Assembly (NCBI GenBank): GCA_964421815.1
Contig: CAYQYT010000004.1
Coordinates: 62,001-126,000 of the forward strand
Length of the DNA stretch: 64,000 nt
Direction: 5' to 3'
From: DTU089 sp964421815
GTDB taxonomy: Bacteria > Bacillota > Clostridia > Oscillospirales > Acutalibacteraceae
The notes under the pieces were generated by a model. It was not told the origin of the DNA and searched no databases. It worked only from the letters and a program-made list of their open reading frames with translations. This document shows positions 45,533-55,800 of the stretch, one piece after another (position 1 is the stretch's first letter; each line of letters starts with the position of its first letter). Both the position numbers and the translations under genes were made by a program.

Positions 45533-48256
45533 TTACAGTTCTCTTATGTTTTCAACTATACTGTTTTTGATTTCTCTTTTTATTTTAGTATATACGCTCA
45601 GGGAACAAATTGCAAACAGAATAATACTGAAAAGGATTATAACCCAGGGATTGAACACAAGAACATTTGCAAGTCCCAAAGTATCATTGGTAAGTTCCAG
45701 AATTCCGTAGGACAGGAAGAATATGCCGAAGCCGATTCCGAATCCCCATTTGAACATTGAAAGAAGTTGAAGAACATAGGTTTTTGCAATTACCCCCTTG
45801 TTTGCACCGACCGCGCGCAGAGTTCCTATTTTCTTTTTGTCCTCTTTGATATTTGAGGCTATTGTGTTGTTTATTATACTTCCGCAAATTGTGAAAAGCA
45901 GTATTACGAGAGCATATATGAGCAATGTAACATTGCGGATAGTTTCCTGTGTTTCCTTTCTGCTTTCATAATTTGAACTGAAATTTGAGTTGTCAACAAG
46001 TTTTACAATACTGTTTCCCAACTCTCCGATCTGAGCGTCGATTTCGTCATCGCACTCACCTTTCAGATCAAAGAACAGCCTTTTGTACTTTGCTCCGGGG
46101 AAAAGATGCTCCAGACCCTCAACCGTTGTAATCAGGGAAATGTTTGAGGCGGAGTCGAACTGATAAACTCCGTCAACAACCGCGGCAACCTCCACGGTAT
46201 TGTTATGGGCTTTCAAGCCGTCTTTTTCCACATAACCTTCCCCCGTCAAGTCATAGTTCGGGTTTGAAACCTCGCTGTAAAGAACGCTTAAATCCAGTTT
46301 ATCCCCCACATTAAAGTCCCTGTCCGCTTCGGCAATAATTTCCACGGTTTCCTCCGTGGCGTTATCTATATGACTGCGTTGACTGTATGTGGTAAGATAC
46401 TGCCCGTAATCGAAAGTAACACGGGTTAAATACACTTTTTCCGGTGCTTTTAAAATTACCTGTTCGCCGCGGTTGAGTTTCCCCATATCAATATCTAAAT
46501 CCTTGAGTAAATCCTCTTTCTCAAACAGTTCCTCGTCCAGAGCGACAATCTCACCGGCTATAAATTCCCCGCTGTAACCGGCGGCATTTTTAACATCGGA
46601 ATAATCCCGATTGTCCGTCCCTAAAACCTTTCTGTAATTTGTTTCGTCAAGGTTCGCAATTTCATTTTCGTCTGTGGCACTAAAATTCCCGGAAGCGATT
46701 GCACGGTACGGGGACAATTCATCCGCTAAAATATTCACACTTGCCGTTTTATATCCGTAAGCGGCGCCTATATTCTTATTCAACAGAATCGCCTGCTTGT
46801 GATTTTCCGTAAAACCGGTGTTGCTTTTCGGGTAATTTACCGCGTAGTAGATACCCCACGTGGACAAATACAAATCATAATCGTAGTCTTCGGTTATAAA
46901 ATCATCCTTTGCATATTCAAGATACGACACCGCATAGGAGGAAAAAACTATGGTAATCACAAGGAAAACGCTGACAACAATCAACTTCCCTTTGGAAATA
47001 ACAAGATTTCTCTTTGCAATAAGTTTTGATGTTTCAAACTGTTTTTGACTTTTAACCTTTTTGTTTTTCAGTTTTCTTGTGGCGTCAATATTTCTTATTG
47101 CCTGCATGGGGGAAATTTTTGACGCGGAAAGCAGGGGTATGAAAGACGCGCCCATAACACAGAGAACACCGAAAATACCGCAAGCTAAAAGCACCCATAA
47201 ATTCGGTTTAAAGTATGCGTTGTCAAAAACTCTGCCCAATACAAGTTTTACAGCCCCGTAGGAAATCAAAAGGCTTACCGGTGTGGAAATAATACTTAAA
47301 ATAAGCGCTTCCCTGCCGAAAAGTTTGCGGATTTGCCTTTTTGTTGCGCCCACGGCTCTGTACATACCGATTTGTTTTTTACGTTCCTTAAGATTTGTTG
47401 TAAATGTGTTTATAATTCCTATTGAAGAAGCAAGGAGCAGTATTGCTACAACCACCCAAACAGCCATCATGGAGTTAGAATTTTCGGAAATAATGTCCCC
47501 GATACCGCCGCTTACATATACGAGTTTTCCCGCTAAGGCGCTCCAATCCATACCGATTTCCGCCATTTTGTTGTCACTTTTATTCATATCAAAATAGGCA
47601 ATTCTGTTTTCCTTGCCGCCCAAATCCACGGTTTCTTTCTCGCTGACAAAGGCGGAGGGAAGATACTCTTTGTTTTCAATATCGTAGAGAATATTTGCCC
47701 GTTTATCCTTTAAAATACCGCTTAAAACAAAGGATTTTTCTTTTATTTCGGGCAACAGATTAAAACCGTTTTGCACCTGGAATTTAAGTGTGATTGTGTC
47801 ACCGACTTTTGCGGTAATGCCCAACTGTAAAAGGGTTGTTTGCTCAATGGCAATCTCCCCCTTTTTCTCGGGATATTCGCCGTCAACCAAAACGGGATAT
47901 ACTTTTTCTTTTGCTTGTTCACTCAACTTTGCAATGGGTGTACCGCTTAACCTGTCGTTTTCATCGGTGAAAACAAAACCAAGGGTTGAGCCGTAAGCAA
48001 CATCTTCCACAGCCCCCGCCAGTTGCGCTTTTGCAAAAGCCTCTTCATTGGCTCCGCTGCCGAATTGGTCATAAAGACCGCATTCAACCTTTTTTTGCTC
48101 CGTGGACGTACTGTAAACGCTGTACGCAAAATAGATAATGCTTGAAGAAAACACCATGGACAGAACTATGCCCAAAACCATCAGGATATATCTTTTCTTC
48201 CTGTGCTTCAGGTTTCCCAAAGCAAGGGAATTATATGTCAGTTTTTTCTTTTTCAT
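45533..48256 (-). CDS. FtsX-like ABC permease 1
   Basis: A 907-residue membrane protein with the duplicated MacB/FtsX layout: N-terminal helix after KKKKLTYNSLALGNLKHRKKR, a first extracytoplasmic domain, a three-helix FtsX core with GTFTTNLKERKKQIGMYRAVGATKRQIRK-type signature (IINTFTTNLKERKKQIG), a second extracytoplasmic domain and a second three-helix core with ASNIKEDKKKIGTLRAVGAN. The ATP-binding subunit is encoded at 53977-54660. Two more permeases of similar size follow upstream. The C-terminus NSIVENIREL is shared by all three. The ATG at 48256 follows AGGTGA by 5 bases. Confidence 0.9.
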   Translation of the reverse strand: MKKKKLTYNSLALGNLKHRKKRYILMVLGIVLSMVFSSSIIYFAYSVYSTSTEQKKVECGLYDQFGSGANEEAFAKAQLAGAVEDVAYGSTLGFVFTDENDRLSGTPIAKLSEQAKEKVYPVLVDGEYPEKKGEIAIEQTTLLQLGITAKVGDTITLKFQVQNGFNLLPEIKEKSFVLSGILKDKRANILYDIENKEYLPSAFVSEKETVDLGGKENRIAYFDMNKSDNKMAEIGMDWSALAGKLVYVSGGIGDIISENSNSMMAVWVVVAILLLASSIGIINTFTTNLKERKKQIGMYRAVGATKRQIRKLFGREALILSIISTPVSLLISYGAVKLVLGRVFDNAYFKPNLWVLLACGIFGVLCVMGASFIPLLSASKISPMQAIRNIDATRKLKNKKVKSQKQFETSKLIAKRNLVISKGKLIVVSVFLVITIVFSSYAVSYLEYAKDDFITEDYDYDLYLSTWGIYYAVNYPKSNTGFTENHKQAILLNKNIGAAYGYKTASVNILADELSPYRAIASGNFSATDENEIANLDETNYRKVLGTDNRDYSDVKNAAGYSGEFIAGEIVALDEELFEKEDLLKDLDIDMGKLNRGEQVILKAPEKVYLTRVTFDYGQYLTTYSQRSHIDNATEETVEIIAEADRDFNVGDKLDLSVLYSEVSNPNYDLTGEGYVEKDGLKAHNNTVEVAAVVDGVYQFDSASNISLITTVEGLEHLFPGAKYKRLFFDLKGECDDEIDAQIGELGNSIVKLVDNSNFSSNYESRKETQETIRNVTLLIYALVILLFTICGSIINNTIASNIKEDKKKIGTLRAVGANKGVIAKTYVLQLLSMFKWGFGIGFGIFFLSYGILELTNDTLGLANVLVFNPWVIILFSIILFAICSLSVYTKIKREIKNSIVENIREL

Positions 48257-48283
48257 AAAATCACCTGCACTTTGCATTTGTTT

Positions 48284-51058
48284 TTATAATTCTCGTATGT
48301 TTTCTACTATACTGTTTTTAGTTATTGTTTTGATTTTTATTTTTAGATTGATATAACAAGCCAAACTTAACACAATAAACATCAATAGTATCGGCCAGAC
48401 GGTTATGGGTAAATAGTCTCCCGTAAGTATCCGACCTATGAAGGTATAAGAACAAAGGTAGATTATACTTCCTTCACCAAATCCCAAAAGCAGAATATTT
48501 GTTATTTGAGCGATGTATGATGAAACAAGTTCTTTTTCAGAAGCACCAACAGCACGTAGCGTTCCCAAAGTTCTTTTACCGTCGCGGATTTGTGCACTTA
48601 TAGAGTTATTTATAAGTGAAATTGAAACACAAAGGAAAACAAGAATGAGTGAAGAAACAGAAATGATTCCGACTCTTTTTTCTTGCTTTTCAGCTTCGTG
48701 AAGAGCAAAAATAGAAAGAATATCTTTACCCGGGAATATTGCTGATAACTCTGCTTGTATAATTTCATCAACTTCCATGGTGCATTCTTCTTTTAATTCA
48801 ATATCAAAAGTGTCGTAATTGAATTTTGTGGTGAATGTGTCAAGCCCTTCAAGTGTTGTGAAAATTCCAAATCTGCCGGATAAACTTTTTTCACCAACAA
48901 TAGCACCAATTTTAACTTCTTTGTCTTCTCTTGTTACTTTGCCGCTACCATCATCACAAAGAAGCGAAAGTTTTAATGTGTCGCCAACCTTAAACGGACT
49001 TTCTGCCACGACTTTCAACTCTTGGTTTATAGTTTTTTCAATATCAACATCTTTTTCTGCCTCTTCGGATAAATTATATAGTGCAGTACCACCAGAATCA
49101 TAACAGAAACCAATTTTCCTTGGTGCGTAAATAATAATTTCTTCGCCCGAATTTAATTTATCAATATTTATTTCACCGTCAATTAAATTTTCTTTCGTTA
49201 TTTCATCAGTAAAAAAAAGTTCGGGACTTTGTGCTGTAACTTCAACATTAATAAGTTCTTCATCTTCAAAGCCTGCAACCTTTTTTGTGTAAGTATAATC
49301 AGGGTTTACCGCAAATTGCATATACTCTTTCAGATTCTCTTCGGTTATTTCAGAAAACTCAGTTTCTGTATAATTTTCTCCACTTGTTGACGGTGCTTCA
49401 TAGTAAGAAACTTCATCTGCATCCAAAAAACGTGAACTAGTGGTAAATCCGCCAAAGTATTCACACACCTCAAGATATTCAGGAATTTCATCTTGAAATA
49501 CAACATTTAAATTAACAGTCTTTTCACCGTAAACGTCCGCAACCTGCGGTATTTCGAGAACTTCGTGTTTTGAGTTTTCGGTTAATTGAAATTCATTGCT
49601 TTGATAATTCAAATAATTAATAAAACTGTTAGTTGATCCGATACCACCGTAATGACGAACTTCGTAGTCAATGTCATGATAATCGTATGAGTAACCAATT
49701 ACTGTACCAAGGAAAGAAATAGACAAACACGAAACTATAACAGAGCAAGCAATTATTGAACTTATAGCAATGTTCTTACCTTTAGAAAAAATGAGTTTTC
49801 TTTTTGCAAGGTGTCTTGAAACAATAAATGATGTTTGTGATTTGATTTTTTTGTTCTTCATTTTTCGCATCATTTCAATATTTCTTATAGCCTGCATTGG
49901 CGAAAGTCTTGAAATATTTAAAAGCGGAATAATTGCCGAAAGCATAACACAAGCAACGCCAAAAACCACACCCAAAATAAGAACAGTAAAATCCGGTTTA
50001 AATATAAAATTCTCACCCATAATTTTTGCAAAGAGTTTAACTGCACCGTAAGACACAGCAACGCTTAAAGGTGCGGTGAAAAGACAGATTATAAGTGCCT
50101 CACGACCAAATATAGCAATTAATTGTTTTCTTGTAGCACCAACTGCCTTTAGCATACCAATCTGTTTTTTCCGTTCTTTTAAGTTAGAATTAAATACATT
50201 AACAATCCCAAAACAAGATATAAATGCAAGTAAAACGGAGAAGAATATTGCTGTTCCGACATTATTTATAACCATTGAGTAACTGCTGGTTACAGACCTT
50301 GAGTAAACATCCCTTGTATCAATATGATTTTCATCGGAAATTTCAGAAAGGTAAGTGTCGCCGGTCCAGTAATCGTTAAAAAATGCAACTAATGCTTCTT
50401 TACCGCCAACCTCAACCTTTGAATTTTTTACCACAAATGCAGCAGGGATTTTTCCGACTTTTTCTATGGCATTATCAGAAAAAAGTTCTATGTTAGATTT
50501 TTTATCATGAAGAATACCAACGAGTTTATATGTGACTTCTTTTTCTCCTTTTAAAAATTCATCGCTATTACAGATCAGAGTTTTCAGTGTTATTTCTTCA
50601 CCGATTTTTGTGTCAAGTCTCATTCGTTGAAGAGCGCTTTTTTCAATAGCAATTTCATTTTCTTTCTCCGGCATTCTGCCCTCCAGAACAACAGGGTAAT
50701 AAAGTTCTGTTGCTCTATCGTCGAGCCAACCAACCATTGTACCGTCAGAAAAATCTTCACTCTCGCTCCAGGCGTAAGAAAGCACGTGCGCGTAACCGAT
50801 TTGACCAATAATAGAACCGTCTGCTACGGCTTTATTTAGTTCGTAATTTTGTGCATCTGTAACGATAACTTTTTGCTTACCTTGTTTTCTGTAATGAATT
50901 TCTTTTGTTGAAGATTGCATACAAGAAACAAAAAACGGAATACCTGAAGAAAAAATCATCGCTAAAACTATGCCAATAATCATAAGAGAATAACTCTTTT
51001 TGCGATTTTTTAAACTACTTAATGCAAGAGAATTATATGTCAGTTTTTTCTTTTTCAT
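48284..51058 (-). CDS. FtsX-like ABC permease 2
   Basis: A 924-residue paralog of permease 1 with the same start (KKKKLTYNSLALSSLKNRKK), the same two FtsX cores (NSNLKERKKQIGMLKAVGATRKQ and SAQIRDGKRTLGTLRAVGASEKE) and the same C-terminal NSIVENIREL. The extracytoplasmic domains differ greatly, and the sequence is visibly more AT-rich than permease 1. A 48-base stretch at its 5' end and ribosome site (51030-51077) is identical to the equivalent part of permease 1 (48228-48275), although the genes have otherwise diverged. The different external domains suggest different ligands. Confidence 0.9.
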   Translation of the reverse strand: MKKKKLTYNSLALSSLKNRKKSYSLMIIGIVLAMIFSSGIPFFVSCMQSSTKEIHYRKQGKQKVIVTDAQNYELNKAVADGSIIGQIGYAHVLSYAWSESEDFSDGTMVGWLDDRATELYYPVVLEGRMPEKENEIAIEKSALQRMRLDTKIGEEITLKTLICNSDEFLKGEKEVTYKLVGILHDKKSNIELFSDNAIEKVGKIPAAFVVKNSKVEVGGKEALVAFFNDYWTGDTYLSEISDENHIDTRDVYSRSVTSSYSMVINNVGTAIFFSVLLAFISCFGIVNVFNSNLKERKKQIGMLKAVGATRKQLIAIFGREALIICLFTAPLSVAVSYGAVKLFAKIMGENFIFKPDFTVLILGVVFGVACVMLSAIIPLLNISRLSPMQAIRNIEMMRKMKNKKIKSQTSFIVSRHLAKRKLIFSKGKNIAISSIIACSVIVSCLSISFLGTVIGYSYDYHDIDYEVRHYGGIGSTNSFINYLNYQSNEFQLTENSKHEVLEIPQVADVYGEKTVNLNVVFQDEIPEYLEVCEYFGGFTTSSRFLDADEVSYYEAPSTSGENYTETEFSEITEENLKEYMQFAVNPDYTYTKKVAGFEDEELINVEVTAQSPELFFTDEITKENLIDGEINIDKLNSGEEIIIYAPRKIGFCYDSGGTALYNLSEEAEKDVDIEKTINQELKVVAESPFKVGDTLKLSLLCDDGSGKVTREDKEVKIGAIVGEKSLSGRFGIFTTLEGLDTFTTKFNYDTFDIELKEECTMEVDEIIQAELSAIFPGKDILSIFALHEAEKQEKRVGIISVSSLILVFLCVSISLINNSISAQIRDGKRTLGTLRAVGASEKELVSSYIAQITNILLLGFGEGSIIYLCSYTFIGRILTGDYLPITVWPILLMFIVLSLACYINLKIKIKTITKNSIVENIREL

Positions 51059-51086
51059 AAAATCACCTGCACTTTGCGTTTGATTT

Positions 51087-53882
51087 TTATAACTCTCTTA
51101 TATTTTCAACAATACTGTTCTTCATTTCTTTTTTAACCTTGAAATGAACATTTGTGATACAGCAAACAAACAGAGCTACAATAGCAACAATTGTTTCCCA
51201 AAACGTCAGAACAAAGTCATCGGGATTATCGCCCATGCTTATGAATACAAGGCAATAAATACCATAGAAAAGTGCAAATGCACCCACACCCAAAGCAGTT
51301 CCCAAACCGAGAACTGACAGCAACTGCCTTATATATGAACTTGAAATATCTTTAACAGATGCGCCGACCGCTCTTAACGTACCGATTTCCTTTTTACTTT
51401 CTCTGATACGTGCAGTAAGTGCATTGTTAATAAGGCTACCGCTTAAAGTGAACAAAAGAACAGCAACTGAAGCAATTATAATCGTAAGTGTATCTGCGGT
51501 TAATTTTGCACTTTTTTCATTTTCATAAACAGAATTGTAGGAACCTGATGAATGTCCCAATGTTATTCTATCTAATATATTTACTATTTCAGCATTAATT
51601 TCTTCAGTACATTCAGTGTTGAGGTTTACTCCGAAACCGCAATAAGGAGCATCCTTTGTAAAGTTATTCAATCCTTCAACAGTTGTCGCAACATAAGGTT
51701 TTTGTCCTGAAGTTATGCCAAAGATTAAAGTTCCACTGTAGGTATTGCTGTAAATAATTGCTCCGACAGTAACCTCTTTTTCAATTTTTGTATGTTCAAA
51801 TTCGCCAGCTTTAACAGTGGGTTCCGCACTTTCGTGCTTATAATCAACAGGCTCGTCCTCACTATCTGTTCCAACCCAACCTATTTTTATTTTTTGACCT
51901 ACCTTGAATTCTTTGCCCGGTTCAGCAATGCAAAGAAGCTCTGTATTTTCTGCATATTCTTCAATATGCTCCGTGTTCACATCAAGATATGAACTATCAC
52001 AATACACATCATCATAACTTGTATATAACTCCATGTATTCAGGCAATATCAAAACAACCTCTTCGCCTGAATCCAATTTATCTTTATCAACTCTGCCAAC
52101 TGTAACCGTCCGTGAAAGGCTTTCTGTATTCTCATCATCCAGTCCTAAAAATTCCAACGGAAAAATAGCGGAGTTAATATCTGCCTTTTCTTTAACTGCA
52201 AGATTTTCTATGGGCAATTTTTCATAATCCTTATAGTTTTTCTTGTTGATTTTTACATTCTCAAAAACCTTCTCATACACCCCGTTAGAGTAACCGCAAA
52301 CCTTTAAATAATCCGTAAGTTCATCAACTTCAATATAACCGTTTGTAATTTTGTTTCCGCTTACACTTTCCACATAAGAATTAAGCAACAAATCCTGTTT
52401 ATCGTTTTCAGAAAAGCCGTAATGACTTGCATAGTTGGCAAGTTTTCTTTCGGAATATTCCATAAGGGAAAACGCCTCAAAATCATAATCCTTTTTTCCG
52501 TTATCATTTTCCATACCGCCAACTATGGAAAATCCGAAAATTGAGCCAAACACCGCAATAGCAAGAATGATACTTGTTAGAACCTGTTTGCTCTTATAAA
52601 GCTTAATGTTTCTTGAGGCTAAAAGCCTTGAAACATCAAAATCTTTTTGAGTTGTTATTTTTTTAGTTTTAATCTTTCTGTTTATCTGAATGTTTCTTAT
52701 TGCCTGCATGGGAGAAATTCTCGAAGCCGACAAAAGCGGAATAAGCGAAGAAATAAAAACTGTTATCATGCTGAATATCGCACTTATCGGGAGAACCCAC
52801 CAGCTTGGTTTAAATATAAAGCCCTCGCCCATTAAATGCACACTAAGACTTACCGCACCCACAGAAAGCAGAATACTTAACGGAGTACAAACAAGGCATA
52901 AAACAAAGGTTTCTCTGCCATAAATTTTTATAATCTGTCTTTTTGTTGCACCCACACTTCTTAAAAGTCCGATTTGCTTTTTGCGTTCTTTTAAATTTGT
53001 TGAAAATGCATTAACTATACCGATATTGGCAACCACGGCAAGAACTGCAACAAAAACAAGCAACAACAGATACGGTGCTTCAACGCCAAACATTTCGGCT
53101 ATTGTATAGGTATATTCATAGCCGCCTGTAAGATGCAAACCGAAACTGTCATTTCCCGGCGTCCTGTATTTATTAACGACCTGAATATATGGCCCCATAT
53201 CTGAGTCTTTACCCTCTAAGAGCCAACAATGTAATGTCTCTTTACCGCCGACTTCAACTTTTGTTCCGTCTGCAACAAAGGCTGCAGGAATATCTTCACA
53301 CAAACTATAAAGCGAATCTGAAATATTTGCCTTTTTGTCGTTAAGTATTCCCACAAGAACATATTCTTTTTTTATGGGTTTTTCTTTGATTTCCGAACCG
53401 TTCTGAACATATAAATCGACTGTTATTTTTTCGCCTAATTTATATTCAATGCCAAGATTTAAAAGCGCATCCTTTTCTATGGCAATTTCATTTTCTTTTT
53501 CAGGCATTTCGCCTTCAATAAGGCTTTGATAATAAAGTTCTTCTGCATCCTCTTCCAACCATCCGACTGCCGTACCGCTTTCAAGGTCACCGGCAACAGA
53601 AGTAATTGAACCTAAAATATGTCCGTAACCATGCTTCGGATAAGTTTCATTCAATACATTCTCTATATCTTCATTAGTTATTACATTAGTACAAATATAA
53701 CTTTGTTCACCGTAAAGAAATCTGTGTGTTTCAATTGCAGAAGTAACAGCACTTGAAACGAAGAACACAAATCCCGATGAAAACACCATTGAAAGAATGA
53801 TGCCGATAATCAGCAAAGTATATTGTTTTTTCCTATGCTTCAGGTTGCCGAAAGCAAGGGAATTAAAGGTTAATTTTTTCAT
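51087..53882 (-). CDS. FtsX-like ABC permease 3
   Basis: A 931-residue paralog of the two downstream permeases. It begins MKKLTFNSLAFGNLKHRKKQ and has FtsX cores with AFSTNLKERKKQIGLLRSVGATKRQI and TARIRESKKEIGTLRAVGASVKDI. The second extracytoplasmic domain is distinct (contains DELTDYLKVCGYSNGVYEK), so the three permeases differ mainly outside the membrane. The same C-terminal NSIVENIREL occurs. It lies 94 bases after the ABC ATPase gene, with a hairpin (53909-53930) in the gap. One ATPase for three permeases implies shared energising or alternative complexes. Confidence 0.9.
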   Translation of the reverse strand: MKKLTFNSLAFGNLKHRKKQYTLLIIGIILSMVFSSGFVFFVSSAVTSAIETHRFLYGEQSYICTNVITNEDIENVLNETYPKHGYGHILGSITSVAGDLESGTAVGWLEEDAEELYYQSLIEGEMPEKENEIAIEKDALLNLGIEYKLGEKITVDLYVQNGSEIKEKPIKKEYVLVGILNDKKANISDSLYSLCEDIPAAFVADGTKVEVGGKETLHCWLLEGKDSDMGPYIQVVNKYRTPGNDSFGLHLTGGYEYTYTIAEMFGVEAPYLLLLVFVAVLAVVANIGIVNAFSTNLKERKKQIGLLRSVGATKRQIIKIYGRETFVLCLVCTPLSILLSVGAVSLSVHLMGEGFIFKPSWWVLPISAIFSMITVFISSLIPLLSASRISPMQAIRNIQINRKIKTKKITTQKDFDVSRLLASRNIKLYKSKQVLTSIILAIAVFGSIFGFSIVGGMENDNGKKDYDFEAFSLMEYSERKLANYASHYGFSENDKQDLLLNSYVESVSGNKITNGYIEVDELTDYLKVCGYSNGVYEKVFENVKINKKNYKDYEKLPIENLAVKEKADINSAIFPLEFLGLDDENTESLSRTVTVGRVDKDKLDSGEEVVLILPEYMELYTSYDDVYCDSSYLDVNTEHIEEYAENTELLCIAEPGKEFKVGQKIKIGWVGTDSEDEPVDYKHESAEPTVKAGEFEHTKIEKEVTVGAIIYSNTYSGTLIFGITSGQKPYVATTVEGLNNFTKDAPYCGFGVNLNTECTEEINAEIVNILDRITLGHSSGSYNSVYENEKSAKLTADTLTIIIASVAVLLFTLSGSLINNALTARIRESKKEIGTLRAVGASVKDISSSYIRQLLSVLGLGTALGVGAFALFYGIYCLVFISMGDNPDDFVLTFWETIVAIVALFVCCITNVHFKVKKEMKNSIVENIREL

Positions 53883-53908
53883 AATAACTCCTGAAATCTG
53901 TTGCTGTA

Positions 53909-53930
53909 GGGTACGGCCTTGACCGTACCC
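53909..53930. repeat. Hairpin between ATPase and permease genes
   Basis: GGGTACGG, 6-base loop, CCGTACCC: an 8-bp perfect stem without a T-run, followed by further GC-rich sequence in an otherwise AT-rich gap. It could moderate expression of the permeases relative to the ATPase or be an intergenic repeat copy. Confidence 0.55.
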
Positions 53931-53976
53931 CCAAATTATCGTTATCCTGCGGGCGAGTCAGGACCCACCTATACAT

Positions 53977-54660
53977 TTATTGATTGAATTTACTGTCGGA
54001 AACAACAGCGCCGTCTTCGATTCTGATAACCCTGTCCGCCTGCTCGGCAACATGCAAATCGTGTGTAACAAGAATAAGAGTTACCCCCAATTCCTTACTG
54101 ACGTATTTAAGGAGGGAAAGCACCTCGCGGCCGCTTTTGCCGTCAAGATTTCCCGTGGGTTCATCCGCAAAAAGGATTGAAGGTTTGTTTGCTAAAGCCC
54201 TTGCAATGGCAATTCTCTGTTGCTGACCGCCCGACAGTGCCGAGGGCAAATGGGAAAGTCTGTCCTCAATACCGAGAATGTCAATAATCTTTTTCAGATA
54301 TTCTTCATCGGGCTTCTTTTTATCAAGCATAATGGGGAGAAGAATATTCTCGTAACCGGTCAACTCTTCCACAAGGTTATACGCCTGGAAAACGAAACCG
54401 AAACGGCGGCGTCTTAATATGGAAAGTTGATTATCATTGTACTTATTAAGGCTTTCCTCGTTGTAAATAACCTCCCCCGAGGTTGCGTTTTCAAGACTGC
54501 TCAGGCAATGGAGAAATGTTGATTTACCCGAACCCGAGGGTCCCGTAATGGCGCAAAACTCCCCTTTTTCAAACTCTAGGGAAACATCGTTAACTGCCAC
54601 AACGGTGTTCTCCCCGCTCATATATTCTTTCCTGAGATTTTTACATTCGATTATTTTCAA
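53977..54660 (-). CDS. ABC transporter ATP-binding protein (MacB/LolD-like)
   Basis: A 227-residue cytosolic ATPase. Walker A GPSGSGKST (about residues 40-48), Q-loop FVFQAYNLVEELTGYENI, signature ALSGGQQQRIAIARAL, Walker B ILFADEPTGNLDGKSG and switch LVTHDLH are intact and typical of the FtsX-permease subfamily (antimicrobial-peptide and lipoprotein transporters). Start is uncertain: a TTG at 54660 follows AAGGATG by 9 bases and gives MKIIECKNL; the frame is open to 54687, also TTG. It is separated from the kinase gene by its own promoter region with a response-regulator-like motif. Confidence 0.92.
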   Translation of the reverse strand: MKIIECKNLRKEYMSGENTVVAVNDVSLEFEKGEFCAITGPSGSGKSTFLHCLSSLENATSGEVIYNEESLNKYNDNQLSILRRRRFGFVFQAYNLVEELTGYENILLPIMLDKKKPDEEYLKKIIDILGIEDRLSHLPSALSGGQQQRIAIARALANKPSILFADEPTGNLDGKSGREVLSLLKYVSKELGVTLILVTHDLHVAEQADRVIRIEDGAVVSDSKFNQ

Positions 54661-54708
54661 AAAAAGCACATCCTTTCCGAAAATCAATTATTACTCTTTT
54701 GCAATTGT

Positions 54709-54714
54709 ATTATA
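54709..54714 (-). promoter_or_regulatory. -10 box of the ABC cluster promoter
   Basis: TATAAT on the minus strand, but no acceptable -35 at 17 bases upstream (the sequence there is CGAAAA). A perfect -10 with a missing -35 is typical of activator-dependent promoters, in line with the motif at 54748-54762. Confidence 0.6.
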
Positions 54715-54747
54715 TAACACCAAACTTACTTTTTCGTGACTTTTACC

Positions 54748-54762
54748 TTAAGATTTCGTAAG
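54748..54762 (-). promoter_or_regulatory. Candidate response-regulator site 1
   Basis: Minus strand CTTACGAAATCTTAA: two CTTA half-sites with a 10-base period. Apart from one base it is the same as the motif at 56507-56521 ahead of the response regulator gene. It lies 33 bases upstream of the -10 box, where an OmpR-family activator would bind next to RNA polymerase. Confidence 0.6.
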
Positions 54763-54790
54763 AAAAATAAAGAAAAAATGCCGTAATTCA

Positions 54791-54842
54791 AAAAAATCCC
54801 GACGGCTCACACCTCCCTATACGGAAAGCAAAGAACCGCCGG
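54791..54842 (-). terminator. Terminator after the two-component genes
   Basis: Minus strand CCGGCGGTTC and GAGCCGTCGG form a 10-bp stem with two G-T pairs and a long loop, followed by seven T residues. It separates the kinase transcript from the ABC cluster, which starts from its own promoter. Confidence 0.65.
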
Positions 54843-54894
54843 AACATTTATGTTTTTGATTTCAAAATATACTTCTTACTTCTTCACTCTTACC

Positions 54895-55800
54895 TCAGAT
54901 GGCAATTCCTCCGTCAATTCTCGGAAAGCACATTACAATATCAAGCCCCACTCCGTTATTCACCGCGCTTATTGTTCCGTGGTGCTTCTCCACAATGGCC
55001 TTTGTAATTGCAAGTCCTATACCCGCGCTTTGGGGTTTTGAGTTCTTCGCCCTGTAAAAGCGACGAAAAAGTTTTCCCTCGTCCTCTTTGTCGATACCTC
55101 CGCCGTTGTCGGAAACGGTAACGGTAGTGGATTTTTCACTTTTTTCAACGGTTATTTTGATTTTGCCGTCATCCCCCGTATGCTCGCAGGCATTTTTAAT
55201 AACATTTCCCAAAGCCTCCGTAAGCCATTCCCTGTCGCACCTCATAAGGCTTTCGCCCGAAACGTATATATCTTTTTCGGGAAAAATGTGATTCATATCA
55301 AAAACAATACTTTTCAGGATTTCGCCTATTTCATAGTACTGAAAATCCATAGTGTATGCATCGTTCCTGATTTTTTCAAGGTGCAGAAGTTTTGCCACAA
55401 GTTCCTCGGTTTTTTCAACAAGCTGAAGTTCTTTTTCCGTATGCTCCGTAGGGTTTTGAGCCATGTCCATTTCAAGATAGAGCCTGAGTCCCGCAATGGG
55501 TGTTTTCAGTTGGTGGGAAACATCCGCAATAAAGTCCGTATTCTTTTTCGTTTCGTACTCCGTGTTGTGCTTTTGAAGTTCCAGAGCGTTTTGCAAATCG
55601 CAAACGGAGTTTTGAAGCGGGGCAAAACCGTCGTCATTTGTACTGAATTTCGTAAGTTCGCCCTTTTCAAGATATTTTTCTATGCTCTTTGTAAGGAGTT
55701 TAACACGTCTTTTGTTTCTGAAAATTAAAGCAATCAGAACAAGAACGGCAACGGTGAGAACGGCACTTAAAATAATCAGGAAAATTTCAAGGGTACTCAT
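54895..55800 (-). CDS. Sensor histidine kinase
   Basis: A 301-residue membrane kinase with one N-terminal helix (residues 6-27) and almost no extracytoplasmic part, so it probably senses its stimulus through the transporter, in the manner of intramembrane-sensing kinases. The phospho-acceptor is His96 in IADVSHQLKTPIAGL; ATP-binding motifs are NVIKNACEHTGDDG (N-box), VTVSDNGGGIDKEDE (G1), and AGIGLAITKAIVEKHHG (G2). The ATG at 55800 overlaps the stop of the response regulator (ATGA). It is separated from the permease operon by a terminator and promoter. Confidence 0.93.
   Translation of the reverse strand: MSTLEIFLIILSAVLTVAVLVLIALIFRNKRRVKLLTKSIEKYLEKGELTKFSTNDDGFAPLQNSVCDLQNALELQKHNTEYETKKNTDFIADVSHQLKTPIAGLRLYLEMDMAQNPTEHTEKELQLVEKTEELVAKLLHLEKIRNDAYTMDFQYYEIGEILKSIVFDMNHIFPEKDIYVSGESLMRCDREWLTEALGNVIKNACEHTGDDGKIKITVEKSEKSTTVTVSDNGGGIDKEDEGKLFRRFYRAKNSKPQSAGIGLAITKAIVEKHHGTISAVNNGVGLDIVMCFPRIDGGIAI

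Noticed and set aside
55180..55728. 182-codon plus-strand frame in the histidine kinase gene
   Set aside because: Shadow of the kinase; the kinase frame has every catalytic box.
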